Positions 23,242 to 32,281 of a stretch of DNA of 64,000 bases are shown piece after piece. This DNA is from Chloroflexota bacterium. GTDB taxonomy: Bacteria > Chloroflexota > Anaerolineae > Anaerolineales > UBA4823. The notes below the pieces were generated by a model. The model had not been told where the DNA came from, made no database searches, and was given only the letters and a program-made list of their open reading frames with translations. The stretch is taken from the NCBI GenBank assembly GCA_029782365.1, contig JAKOUW010000228.1:1-64000 (forward strand), written 5' to 3'. Position 1 is the stretch's first letter; each line of letters starts with the position of its first letter. The translations under genes were made by a program, and so were the position numbers.

Positions 23242-25902
23242 ATGGACACAAACGGTAAGTTTTACCTGGGACGCATCCTCGACCCCGCGGCAGGCAGAAA
23301 CACAGACGAAACTGTGCTGTACGATCCGGCCGATCTGACCACCCATGCGGTGGTCGTGGGCATGACCGGCTCCGGCAAAACAGGGCTGTGCATCAGCCTG
23401 CTCGAAGAAGCCGCTCTAAACAACATCCCTGCCCTGGTTATCGACCCCAAGGGAGATATGACCAACCTGCTGCTGCACTTCCCCGGCCTGGCGCCGCAGG
23501 ATTTCCAGCCTTGGATCGACGCCGACCAGGCGCGCCGCGATCGCAAAACGGTGGAGCAGGTCGCAACCGAGGCAGCCAATCTCTGGCAGCGTGAGCTTAC
23601 CGGCTGGGAGATCGGCGGCGAGCGCCTGCAGGCTCTGAAAAACGCAGCTCATTTCACCGTCTATACACCTGGCTCAGACGCCGGCATCTCCATCAGCATC
23701 CTGTCTTCACTCAAAGCGCCCGGGATCCCTTGGGAAGGGAACCGCGAGGTACTGCGCGAGAAAATATCCGGCACAGTGATCGCTTTGCTCGGCCTGGTGG
23801 GCCTGGAAGATATCGATCCTGTGCAGTCGCGCGAGCACATTTTGATCTCCAACATCTTTGAATATGCCTGGAGCCAGGGCAAAGACCTGGATTTGAGCGA
23901 GCTCATTTTACAAACACAAAACCCGCCGTTCAACCGCCTGGGCGTTTTCGATATCAATACCTTCTTCCCCGAAAAAGACCGCTTTGGCCTGGCGATGCGC
24001 TTAAACAACATACTGGCGGCGCCTGCCTTTCAGACCTGGATCGAAGGCCAGCCGCTCGATATCCCGGCATTCTTGTTTGCGCCTGATGGCCGCCCTCGGC
24101 AGAGCGTTTTCTATATCGCCCACCTCAGCGACGCCGAGCGAATGTTCTTTGTCACCCTGCTTTACTCAGCCGTGGAAGGCTGGATGCGGACGCAGACAGG
24201 TTCATCCGCTCTGCGCGCCATACTGTATTTTGACGAAATTTACGGCTATCTGCCGCCGATCCGCAACCCGCCCTCTAAGCAGCCCATCTTGCGCATGCTC
24301 AAGCAGGCGCGCGCCTTTGGGCTCGGGCAAATCCTGGTGACGCAAAACCCGGTGGATATCGATTACAAAGCCCTCTCCAACGCTGGCACCTGGTGCATCG
24401 GAAAGCTGCAAACAGACCAGGATAAACAGCGCCTGCTGGATGGCCTGGAAAGCGCTACACCAGGTGGACTGGATCGCGCCGAATATGATCGCCTGATCTC
24501 CAGCTTGGGCAAGCGCATATTCTTACTGCACAATGTCCATGAACACCACCCACGCCTGATCATGAGCCGCTGGGCGATGAATTACCTGGCTGGCCCGCTG
24601 ACACGCATTCAAATTCCGGCGCTAAACGCCCTGGATGATGCCATGGGGCCCTTACCGGCAGTGAATACGCCAACTCCATCTATCACTATGCCCATCTCCA
24701 GCACTCCAGCGGCAGCGACGAACGCCGTCTTCAGTGCAGCGACCGCTGTTTCCGCAATCAGCGCCCCGGCCGCGCCTGCCAGGCAGGCCGCCATTCCGTT
24801 GGATCAGATGCAGGCGATTCCGCTTTCTGCTCCTCCGCAGGCGGCGGCTGTTTCGTCCCCGCCAGCGCCTGCTCCGGCCAATCAACTGCCGGGTTCGGCC
24901 ACCCGCCCCACACCTCCCGCCGGCATTACTGAATATTTTCTGCCGAACAATATCACTTTTTCGGACGCTTTCCGCGAATCAGGAAAACCATATCCGCCAG
25001 AATCGGTCAACCTGGGCTTTCTTTACCGGCCAATGGCCCTGGGGCAGGCCAATATCCGCTTTTTCAATACGCGCTACAACCTTGATTTTGTGATCAGCAA
25101 GTGCGTCATGGTTGGCGCGGTTGATCGGCGCGGCGCTGTCCGATGGGAGAACTTCCAGGCCACGCCGGTCAACCCGGCTGAGTTGGACAGCCTACCGTTG
25201 GCTCAGGCGCGCTTTGCCGGGTTGGAGCCGCCTCTCTCCGATGCGCGCAGCATGGGCATGCTGCAGAAAGATTTCCTCGATTGGGCCTTCCGTAGCTCTC
25301 AAATTACCGTGCGCATCAACCAGACGCTGAAGTTGTACGCCGGTCCAGATATTTCCCAGGGAGATTTCCGCACTCGCTGCGCCGAGTCTGCCCGCCATCA
25401 GCGCGACGATGAGATTAAGAAAACTGGCGGAGCATTCGATAAAAAACTGGAAGCCTTGAAGCTAAAAATGGCGCACGAGCAGCGTGAGCTCGATGAAAAC
25501 GAGAGCGAACTGTCGGATCGGCGCATGGAAGAGCTGGGCACGCACGCAGAAAATCTTCTAAGCCTGTTCGGCAGGCGCAACCGGCGCCTGACCACTTCGC
25601 TCACGCGCCGCCGCCTGACCGAGCAAGCCAAGGCTGATGTGACCAACGCACGCGAAACCCTGCGCGAAATGGCAGGCCAATTGGCAGAGCTTGAGGAACA
25701 AAAAACACAAGCCATGGCCGAAATTAACGAGCGCTGGGGAAAACTGGCGGCTGACATCAGCGAAATCCCCGTGACACCCTTCAAGAAAGATGTGCTCATC
25801 GATCTTTTCGGCCTGGCCTGGCTGCCGTTCTACCTGGTCGATATCGGCAGTGAGCTTGTCGAACTCCCTGCGTTCAGCCCGCAAAGGATGAAACCTCAAT
25901 GA
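23242..25902 (+). CDS. HerA/DUF87-like ATPase with C-terminal coiled coil, cluster component 4
   Basis: The product has 886 residues. It opens with an LGRILDP start like that of HerA/VirB4-type ATPases. Walker A is at about residues 40-47 (GMTGSGKT) and Walker B at about 329-334 (AILYFDEIYGYLPP). A late sensor-like ILVTQNPVDIDYKAL follows, as in HerA/FtsK-type motors. Residues about 470-560 are an Ala/Pro/Ser-rich linker. Then comes an unrecognised conserved-looking domain (ITEYFLPNNITFSDAFR) and a long charged coiled coil (about 710-845). HerA-type enzymes pump DNA or move protein on it, and several defence systems use them; the partner here is unknown. The gene sits directly after three zinc-ribbon genes. 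AAAGGATGG precedes the ATG. Confidence 0.82.
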   Translation: MDTNGKFYLGRILDPAAGRNTDETVLYDPADLTTHAVVVGMTGSGKTGLCISLLEEAALNNIPALVIDPKGDMTNLLLHFPGLAPQDFQPWIDADQARRDRKTVEQVATEAANLWQRELTGWEIGGERLQALKNAAHFTVYTPGSDAGISISILSSLKAPGIPWEGNREVLREKISGTVIALLGLVGLEDIDPVQSREHILISNIFEYAWSQGKDLDLSELILQTQNPPFNRLGVFDINTFFPEKDRFGLAMRLNNILAAPAFQTWIEGQPLDIPAFLFAPDGRPRQSVFYIAHLSDAERMFFVTLLYSAVEGWMRTQTGSSALRAILYFDEIYGYLPPIRNPPSKQPILRMLKQARAFGLGQILVTQNPVDIDYKALSNAGTWCIGKLQTDQDKQRLLDGLESATPGGLDRAEYDRLISSLGKRIFLLHNVHEHHPRLIMSRWAMNYLAGPLTRIQIPALNALDDAMGPLPAVNTPTPSITMPISSTPAAATNAVFSAATAVSAISAPAAPARQAAIPLDQMQAIPLSAPPQAAAVSSPPAPAPANQLPGSATRPTPPAGITEYFLPNNITFSDAFRESGKPYPPESVNLGFLYRPMALGQANIRFFNTRYNLDFVISKCVMVGAVDRRGAVRWENFQATPVNPAELDSLPLAQARFAGLEPPLSDARSMGMLQKDFLDWAFRSSQITVRINQTLKLYAGPDISQGDFRTRCAESARHQRDDEIKKTGGAFDKKLEALKLKMAHEQRELDENESELSDRRMEELGTHAENLLSLFGRRNRRLTTSLTRRRLTEQAKADVTNARETLREMAGQLAELEEQKTQAMAEINERWGKLAADISEIPVTPFKKDVLIDLFGLAWLPFYLVDIGSELVELPAFSPQRMKPQ

Positions 25903-26396
25903 ACCAGGAAAACGACCCCGCTGAGCTGTCGCGCTTGAACGCCATTGGTGTGCTGACTCGGCGGGAAATTGAAGCGCGCCTGCTCAGCCCTTTGATCGAG
26001 GCCTTAGGGGAGCGTTTTGGCCGCGCCGAGGTGATCGAAATCATCGCCAAGACAATTGCCGAAATCGCCCGCCAACAGGGCGGCGAGCTGGCCAGCCTGG
26101 CTGGAGGCTGTGGTCTGCATGAATTTGCCGGTTCGTTGGAAGCCTGGAAAAAAGATGGGGCTTTGCAAATCGAAGTGCTGGAACAGAACCCGAAAAGCTT
26201 CGACTTCAATGTAACGCGCTGCCGCTATGCCGAAATGTATGCCCGCCTGGGCATCCCCGAGCTGGGCGCTGTTCTTTCATGCAACCGAGATGCTGCCCTC
26301 ATCACAGGTTTTAACCCCGCGATTCATTTGGAGCGCACACAAACGATTATGCAAGGTGCCGCTTTTTGTGACTTTCGGTATGAGCTGAAGGAATAA
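25899..26396 (+). CDS. ATC-hydrolase-like protein, cluster component 5
   Basis: This 165-residue protein carries features of the L-2-amino-thiazoline-4-carboxylic acid hydrolase family: FNVTRCRYAEMYARLG, LGAVLSCNRDAALITGFNP and, near the end, FCDFRYELK. Known members (AtcB type) open the thiazoline ring during L-cysteine synthesis, but most family members have unknown substrates. The start overlaps the ATPase stop (ATGA), so it is made from the same message. Whether it acts with the ATPase or simply shares its operon is not clear. Confidence 0.75.
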   Translation: MNQENDPAELSRLNAIGVLTRREIEARLLSPLIEALGERFGRAEVIEIIAKTIAEIARQQGGELASLAGGCGLHEFAGSLEAWKKDGALQIEVLEQNPKSFDFNVTRCRYAEMYARLGIPELGAVLSCNRDAALITGFNPAIHLERTQTIMQGAAFCDFRYELKE

Positions 26397-26404
26397 ACTT
26401 CTGC

Positions 26405-26485
26405 TACAATACGTATGGGGGAGCAGCGCGCCCACTGCCAAGAACAAGCTGGCGTACCGCCGACAATCGGCCATTGATCCCCAAC
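26405..26485 (+). other. Gap with a -10 box and several small hairpins before the c-di-GMP gene
   Basis: TACAAT at 26405-26410 could start a transcript near 26417. The following stretch can form three short hairpins: GCAG/CTGC (26423-26438), GGCG/CGCC (26451-26461) and GCCGA/TCGGC (26459-26471, which competes with the second). GGGG at 26417-26420 and CCCC at 26479-26482 could close them. I match it to no known riboswitch. A second -10 box follows at 26502. Confidence 0.3.
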
Positions 26486-26501
26486 ATATTTTGTTCCCTC
26501 A

Positions 26502-26510
26502 TGATAGAAT
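26502..26510 (+). promoter_or_regulatory. Extended -10 promoter of the REC-GAF-GGDEF-EAL gene
   Basis: TGATAGAAT lies 26 bp before the ATG at 26537. GTGAGGGG serves as the ribosome-binding site. No -35 box of quality is visible. Confidence 0.5.
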
Positions 26511-26536
26511 ATACATATTAGTGAGGGGCTTAGCAT

Positions 26537-28819
26537 ATGGAAACCATTCTGGTTGTTGATGACAGTCATGAAATCGCGAATTTTCTAGCTGGGACCTTGC
26601 TTCCCAACCTGGGATATGAGGCTCTGGTAGCCTACCGCGGCGACCAGGCGCTCGATCTAATTCGCCGGCATTATAAATTCATCCACTTGATGCTGCTCGA
26701 TCTGCATCTGCCCGACTTCAGCGGCCTGGATCTCTTAATAACCCTCGGGCAAGAAAACCACCCAGTTCCTACCATTTTGATGACAGCGGAAGGTTCCGAA
26801 CAAATTGCCATCGAAGCCTTCCGTTTGGGCGTACATGATTATCTCAATAAACCAATTGAGGAGGGGCAGTTGGGCGCGTCAATTCAGCGCGCTCTGACCA
26901 ATTCTCGCCTGGTTGAAGAAACAAGGCAGTTGACCTTGCAGTTGAAAGACCAGGTGCGCTGGCTGACTCTGCTGGGTCAAGTTGGTAAATCTTTGACCTC
27001 AACCCTGGATGTAGACGTGGTGTTGAAGCGTATCGTCGATGCTGGCGTGGTACTGACCCGCGCCGACGAGGGATTCCTGGCGTTGATTGACCCTCCCAGC
27101 AACCAGCTCTATTTGAGAGCGGTGAAGAACATCGATGAGAATATGGTAAAAACCTTGCGCTTGCCAGCAAATGACTCGCTGGCTGGCGGGGTGCTGCGCT
27201 CTGGCAAACCGCTGCGCAGCAGCCAGGCAGATGGCCCCTCGCTAAAGGTATCCACCGGCTTCCTGGTTTATTCACTCCTGCACGTGCCTTTAATTTCGAA
27301 AGGCATCCCGTTGGGCGTCCTGTCAGTAGATAATCGCACGACGCACCGCTCGTTTTCTGCAACCGATGAAACCATGCTCTTATCCCTGGCTGATTACGCC
27401 AGCGCCTCTTTGGAAAACGCCAACCTCTACCAGCGAGCCCGGGATGAGTTGGAAGAGCGCCAGCGCATCGAGGCCCAACTGCGCCATGAAAACCTGCACG
27501 ATCGCCTGACCGGCTTATACAACCGCTCTTCTCTGCTGGAACGGTTGAAACTGGCGCTGGACCGCGTCCAGCGCCATCCGGAAAACCAGTTCGCCTTGCT
27601 GTTTCTGGATCTTGACCGGTTCAAGGATGTAAACGACTCACTCGGACACATGGTGGGTGACCAACTCCTGATAGCTGCTGGCAAGCTGCTGACATCCATC
27701 ATGCGCCCAATGGATATGGTCGCCCGCCTGGGGGGAGATGAGTTTGTATTGTTGCTGGATGATCTGCGCGACTTGCGCGATGCAGTGCGTGTGGCAGACC
27801 GCATCCAAAGCGAGCTGGCAGCGCGTGAATTGATCCCCAACCATAACCTGTCTGTCAGCGCCAGCATTGGCATCGTTCAGGGGTCGGCAGCCTATCACAA
27901 CCCAGAAGATATCTTGCGTGACGCCGACATCGCAATGTACCGGGCGAAGTCTAACGGGCGTGCTTGTTATGAAATTTTCGACGCCCAGATGCGTGAAAAT
28001 ATCGTCCAGCGTCTGGCCTTAGAGACTGAACTGCGCCAAGCCTTTACAAACAACCAGTTTGCGATCTACTACCAACCGATCTTATCAACCACCTCTAATT
28101 CGTTGGTCGGCTTTGAAGCCCTGCTCCGTTGGGCGCATCCGACTCTCGGCTTGATTTTGCCTCAAGAATTTATTCGCCTGGCTGAGGAAACCGGCTTGAT
28201 TATTCCTCTGGACCGCTGGGTGCTGCGTGAAGCCTGCCGACAACTTAAGGAGTGGCAGCGATTGATTCCGAATCTGCCGCCTATCAAAATGAGCGTCAAT
28301 CTTTCCGGCAAGCAGGTAGGCAGGTCAGACCTGATTAATTTCGTCATCAAGACAGTTGAGGAGACAGGCATCGCACCGGAAGTGCTGAATTTGGAAATTA
28401 CCGAAAGTGCGGTGATGCAAAATCATGCTCAGGCGGTGCAAATATTGGAAGCCCTGCAAAATTACGGCATCCACATACAAATTGATGATTTTGGCGTTGG
28501 GTACTCATCATTGAATTATCTTTCGCGTTTTCCCCTGGATGCTGTCAAGATCGACCGCTCATTTGTCAGCAACATGGAGATTGATGGCTCGAACTTGCGA
28601 ATTGTCCAGGCCATTGTTATGATGACCCGCGGCCTGGGAATCAAGGTGGTTGCCGAGGGGGTCGAAACCAACGACCAATATACGCAGTTACGCGACCTGG
28701 GTTGCGAGTCAGTACAAGGCTTTTTGATCGCTGCGCCGCTCGATTCATCGGAGACAGGAGCCTTGCTGCGTTCTGTATATACAGACAAAAATCAAGCCCC
28801 CTGGGCAGCAAAAACATAA
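26537..28819 (+). CDS. Response regulator with GAF, GGDEF and EAL domains (c-di-GMP turnover)
   Basis: The product has 760 residues. The receiver domain is at about 1-120, with LVVDDS, the phospho-acceptor Asp55 in LMLLDLHLP, and NKP near 109. A GAF domain is at about 150-300. The GGDEF domain has ARLGGDEFVLLL (intact catalytic motif, with RPMD in the inhibitory-site position). The EAL domain has GFEALLRW, IDDFGVGYSSL and VVAEGVET, so the signature residues of an active phosphodiesterase are present. The protein could make or degrade cyclic di-GMP under control of a partner histidine kinase, which is not in the window. It stands alone between the ATPase cluster and purA. Confidence 0.93.
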   Translation: METILVVDDSHEIANFLAGTLLPNLGYEALVAYRGDQALDLIRRHYKFIHLMLLDLHLPDFSGLDLLITLGQENHPVPTILMTAEGSEQIAIEAFRLGVHDYLNKPIEEGQLGASIQRALTNSRLVEETRQLTLQLKDQVRWLTLLGQVGKSLTSTLDVDVVLKRIVDAGVVLTRADEGFLALIDPPSNQLYLRAVKNIDENMVKTLRLPANDSLAGGVLRSGKPLRSSQADGPSLKVSTGFLVYSLLHVPLISKGIPLGVLSVDNRTTHRSFSATDETMLLSLADYASASLENANLYQRARDELEERQRIEAQLRHENLHDRLTGLYNRSSLLERLKLALDRVQRHPENQFALLFLDLDRFKDVNDSLGHMVGDQLLIAAGKLLTSIMRPMDMVARLGGDEFVLLLDDLRDLRDAVRVADRIQSELAARELIPNHNLSVSASIGIVQGSAAYHNPEDILRDADIAMYRAKSNGRACYEIFDAQMRENIVQRLALETELRQAFTNNQFAIYYQPILSTTSNSLVGFEALLRWAHPTLGLILPQEFIRLAEETGLIIPLDRWVLREACRQLKEWQRLIPNLPPIKMSVNLSGKQVGRSDLINFVIKTVEETGIAPEVLNLEITESAVMQNHAQAVQILEALQNYGIHIQIDDFGVGYSSLNYLSRFPLDAVKIDRSFVSNMEIDGSNLRIVQAIVMMTRGLGIKVVAEGVETNDQYTQLRDLGCESVQGFLIAAPLDSSETGALLRSVYTDKNQAPWAAKT

Positions 28820-28878
28820 TACAATAACACCCGGTTCGTAAAAAATTCGCGCCACGGGCGCTGTCAGAGGAGAAGGTT

Positions 28879-30159
28879 ATGGCCGTAACAATTGTAGTTG
28901 GCGCGCAGTGGGGGGATGAAGCAAAAGGGAAAATGGTTGATCTGCTCTCCAGCCAGGCCCGTATTGTGGCCCGCTACAACGGAGGGGACAACGCCGGGCA
29001 TACAGTGGTGAATCAATATGGCACTTTCAAACTGCGCCTCACTCCAAATGGTTTTTCTAGCCCCCAAACAGCCTGCGTTATCGGTCCGGGGGTAGTGCTG
29101 AACCTCGCCACGCTGTTCGATGAAATTCAGATGATTAACAAAGCCGGCATCGATCTGGCTGGGAGGTTATGGGTTTCGCCGCGCTGCCATGTGGTAATGC
29201 CTTACCACCCACAAGTGGAAGCCGCCTATGAAGAAGCCAAAGGGACCTTGGCCACAGGCACAACCCGGAGGGGGATGGGACCTGTGTATGCAGACAAAGT
29301 GAGTTACAACGGCATCCGCCTGTTCGATTTTGCCGATCCAGAAACGCTGAAGGAGAAACTGGCAGTTCAACTGCGCATCAAAAATCAATTTTTGCAATCT
29401 GTCGGTAAACCCAACCTGGATTTAAATTTCATCCTGAATGAAAAGCTGGCGCAGTATGCTCAGATCAAGCAGTTTGTGCGCGAATCTTTCGGGCTGATTC
29501 AAGATGCGTTGTCGAGTAACACGGAAATTCTACTCGAGGCTGCCCAGGGTTCTTTGTTGGATAATGACTGGGGGACGTATCCTTTTGTAACCGCCTCTAC
29601 AACGATATCTGGGGGTGCAGCAGCCGGCCTGGGCATCGCCCCGCGCTGGGTCACGCGAGTGATTGGCGTGGCCAAAGCGTACACAACGCGTGTGGGTGCC
29701 GGGCCAATGCCCACCGAGCTGTTCGATGCGGATGGTGAAGCACTGCGCAAGGCAGGCGCTGAATATGGCACAGTCACCGGGCGGCCGCGGCGCTGCGGCT
29801 GGTTCGACGCTGCCCTGGTACGATTTACCGCTCAATTGAACGGCTGTACCGATCTGGCTTTGACCAAATTAGATGTCCTGGATCGTCTGCCGGTTATCCG
29901 GCTGTGTACAGGTTACCGCCATTCATCCACCGGCGAAGCTATGCGGCAATATTGGGAGGGTGATGCGGCCTGGCTGGACCAGATTAGCCCGGTGTACATC
30001 GAAATGGAAGGCTGGCAGCAACCTACCACTCATGTGCGCCGTTTTTCAGACTTACCCGCCCAGGCGCAAGCCTATGTAAACAAAGTCGCCGATCTGACTG
30101 GCGTACGGGTAAGCTTTGTCTCTGTTGGTGCCGAGCGTGAGTCAATCATCCGCATCTGA
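28879..30159 (+). CDS. purA: Adenylosuccinate synthetase
   Basis: This 426-residue enzyme joins IMP and aspartate with GTP to give adenylosuccinate in AMP synthesis. Key motifs are VVGAQWGDEAKGKMVDLL (GTP loop), NGGDNAGHTVV (IMP/catalytic region), GTTRRGMGPVYADK and GRPRRCGWFDAALVR. The usual GDEGKGK is GDEAKGK here, a Gly to Ala change in the loop; all charged residues are kept. AGAGGAGAAGG precedes the ATG. It lies between two c-di-GMP genes and converges on the second. Confidence 0.95.
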   Translation: MAVTIVVGAQWGDEAKGKMVDLLSSQARIVARYNGGDNAGHTVVNQYGTFKLRLTPNGFSSPQTACVIGPGVVLNLATLFDEIQMINKAGIDLAGRLWVSPRCHVVMPYHPQVEAAYEEAKGTLATGTTRRGMGPVYADKVSYNGIRLFDFADPETLKEKLAVQLRIKNQFLQSVGKPNLDLNFILNEKLAQYAQIKQFVRESFGLIQDALSSNTEILLEAAQGSLLDNDWGTYPFVTASTTISGGAAAGLGIAPRWVTRVIGVAKAYTTRVGAGPMPTELFDADGEALRKAGAEYGTVTGRPRRCGWFDAALVRFTAQLNGCTDLALTKLDVLDRLPVIRLCTGYRHSSTGEAMRQYWEGDAAWLDQISPVYIEMEGWQQPTTHVRRFSDLPAQAQAYVNKVADLTGVRVSFVSVGAERESIIRI

Positions 30160-30173
30160 CGAACGCAGACGTT

Positions 30174-31766
30174 TCACATCACAATTACTCGGTTGCGTCC
30201 TGCATTCTTAGCGGCGTACATGGCATCATCGGCGCGGTTCAAAAGGGCATCCAGGTCGCTGTCGTTTTCTGCCAGGCTGGCAACTCCCAGGCTCACCGTC
30301 AGGCGCAGTTCTTCCTGCTCATCCAGCGCCACGATGATCTGGCCGATCACACTGCGCAGGCGTTCAGCAACCTGCTTGGCTACAATCAGATCGACTTCGG
30401 GCAGCAGCACGACAAATTCTTCTCCGCCGTACCGGCCAACGATATCCACCTCGCGCACAGAGCTATAACAGATTTTCCCCAGGGCAGCCAGCACCTGGTC
30501 GCCGACTGCATGCCCATAATGATCATTGACCTGCTTGAAATGATCGATATCAAACAGGATAGCAGACAGGTTATGGTGGTAGCGTCGCGAACGCTCCACT
30601 TCTCGCCGTCCCAATTCGAACAAACCCCGGCGGTTGTATACCCCGGTCAGCTCGTCGGTGATTGCCTGGCGTTGAAGCCGTTCGTACAGGCGGGCATTCT
30701 CCAAGGCGCTCGCCGCCTGGCTGGCAAATAAGCTGAGTAATTCTTGATCGGTGGATCGAAAACTTGCCTTCCCGGCTTGCCGGAAAACCTGGATAACGCC
30801 CTCAGCCTGGTCTTGCCAGAGCATCGGCACGCTCAGCAGCGACTGCGGCTTCCAGGCTGCATGGTCATTGGCATGATCTTCCCCCCAGGCTGCTTCGTCA
30901 TTGAGCAGCGAGGCTTTACCACTCAGGACCGCTCTTCCCACGATTCCTTCGCCATAGGCCATTTTTTCGCTGGCCTCAGGAGCCGGGAACTGTAAGTTCA
31001 TCACACACTCCACTTCCTGCTTCTTTGGCTCGCACAGGAATAATTTGCCGCCGTCAGCTTTAAGCAGTGCCACAGAACGCTCAAGAATCGTGCGGAATAA
31101 GCCAATGATCCCCTGCTGGCGGGTAATTTCCATGGAGGCCAGATACAACGAAGCTAATTCAGCCGCTCGCTGGCGCGCCGCTTCTAACAAACGAGCCTGC
31201 TCAACTCTTACTGCCGACAAGTTAGCGATGGTTTCCATCAAGCGGATATCCTGCGAGCCAATCGCCAGTCGATCACCCACGCCAGCGCAACCCAAGACGC
31301 CGATTGCCTGGCCATGCAAAACCAACGGCACAGCTACCAGGGTAGCCAACTGGCGTTGGATCGGAAATTGGTAAGCTACACCTTCATGGGGTATACCCAA
31401 CAAATCGGTGATTCGGATTAACTGGCGTTTAGCGACCTCTTCCATGGGCAAAGAGCTTCCTGAAACATCAAATTCTAGCCCTACCAACGATGTATGGCCG
31501 CTCGCGGCATGGTCGGCCACAAAGCGTAAAAGACTGCCTGCTTCATTTAAAAGCGCCACTCCTGCATAGGCCACATCCAGAGCATTTGCCAGGCGATCGA
31601 CAGCGGTCTGTAGAATATCAGGCACCTCGATCGGCTGGTTGAGAGCGGCTGTGATTTCATTGATCAACTCAGCCTGCTCAATACTTTGTCGAGCTGTTTC
31701 AACCCATCGGATACCCGCGCTCTTCTCCACATCCGTTGACTCATCATCATTTGGGCGACTTGCCAT
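30174..31766 (-). CDS. Diguanylate cyclase with two GAF domains
   Basis: The product has 530 residues and no membrane segment. GAF domain 1 is at about 45-195 and GAF domain 2 at about 210-355. The GGDEF-type domain follows from about 365, starting DELTGVYNRRGLFEL. The catalytic loop is GRYGGEEFVVLLP, an active GGEEF variant. REVD lies five residues before it, which forms a full inhibitory I-site. It should convert two GTP to cyclic di-GMP and be feedback-inhibited, with the GAF domains sensing an unknown ligand. GGGGAAGG precedes the ATG. A TGATATGAT extended -10 box lies at 31823-31815 on the reverse strand. Confidence 0.93.
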   Translation of the reverse strand: MASRPNDDESTDVEKSAGIRWVETARQSIEQAELINEITAALNQPIEVPDILQTAVDRLANALDVAYAGVALLNEAGSLLRFVADHAASGHTSLVGLEFDVSGSSLPMEEVAKRQLIRITDLLGIPHEGVAYQFPIQRQLATLVAVPLVLHGQAIGVLGCAGVGDRLAIGSQDIRLMETIANLSAVRVEQARLLEAARQRAAELASLYLASMEITRQQGIIGLFRTILERSVALLKADGGKLFLCEPKKQEVECVMNLQFPAPEASEKMAYGEGIVGRAVLSGKASLLNDEAAWGEDHANDHAAWKPQSLLSVPMLWQDQAEGVIQVFRQAGKASFRSTDQELLSLFASQAASALENARLYERLQRQAITDELTGVYNRRGLFELGRREVERSRRYHHNLSAILFDIDHFKQVNDHYGHAVGDQVLAALGKICYSSVREVDIVGRYGGEEFVVLLPEVDLIVAKQVAERLRSVIGQIIVALDEQEELRLTVSLGVASLAENDSDLDALLNRADDAMYAAKNAGRNRVIVM

Positions 31767-31891
31767 ACTTGACCTTCCCCAGTAACCTTACAATTTTGTT
31801 ATGTCTTGGCATTAATCATATCACAAGTCCCGGCATGCCGGTGCGGTCACGATTGAGGGTAACAGGCTGCAGGCCCCGCTGGCGGCACTTA

Positions 31892-31900
31892 TGATATACT
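31892..31900 (+). promoter_or_regulatory. Extended -10 promoter of gatC-gatA
   Basis: TGATATACT lies 60 bp upstream of the gatC ATG. A reverse extended -10 for the diguanylate cyclase lies at 31815-31823, so the gap holds divergent promoters. Between them is a perfect palindrome, CCGGCATGCCGG (31830-31841). Confidence 0.5.
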
Positions 31901-31960
31901 GGCAACCGGCGTCGTTTCCGTTTGCCGAATGCTGGCAGCCACAGATTGAGGATTCAAACA

Positions 31961-32278
31961 ATGACTGATCAAATTACCCCCGAGTTATTCCAGCATCTTG
32001 TCTTGCTGGCCGCCCTGGAGTTGGAACCAGGCGAAGCCGATTACATTCGCGGTCAACTAAACAACCAGCTCAAGGCTATTAATGAACTGGCCGCCATCCC
32101 ATTGGAAGAAAACACTCCCCTGGCGGAGCACGGCGTGCCATATACGCCTGATATTACCCCGGCTATCCGCCAGGATATCTGGCTGCCAGAGCCGGACCCG
32201 CTGAAAATTTTAGCCCAGGCACCCCAATTCGAAGACGGCTACATCCTGGTGCCCGAAATTCCTCATACGGATCTTTAA
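31961..32278 (+). CDS. gatC: Asp-tRNA(Asn)/Glu-tRNA(Gln) amidotransferase subunit C
   Basis: This 105-residue protein matches GatC in size and pattern: an N-terminal helix with ITPELFQHLVLLAALEL and a late LPEPDPLKILAQAPQFEDGY segment, equivalent to the family's R-x-D-x...-A-P-x-x-x-x-G-y end. GatC holds the A and B subunits together. I chose the ATG at 31961; GAGG lies 9 nt upstream. It is followed 3 bp later by gatA, while gatB is 3 kb away in the same direction. Confidence 0.9.
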   Translation: MTDQITPELFQHLVLLAALELEPGEADYIRGQLNNQLKAINELAAIPLEENTPLAEHGVPYTPDITPAIRQDIWLPEPDPLKILAQAPQFEDGYILVPEIPHTDL

Positions 32279-32281
32279 TCT

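Noticed and set aside
28820..28878. Promoter before purA (TACAAT at 28820)
   Set aside because: There is no matching -35 or TG extension. The box is too weak to list as a feature.
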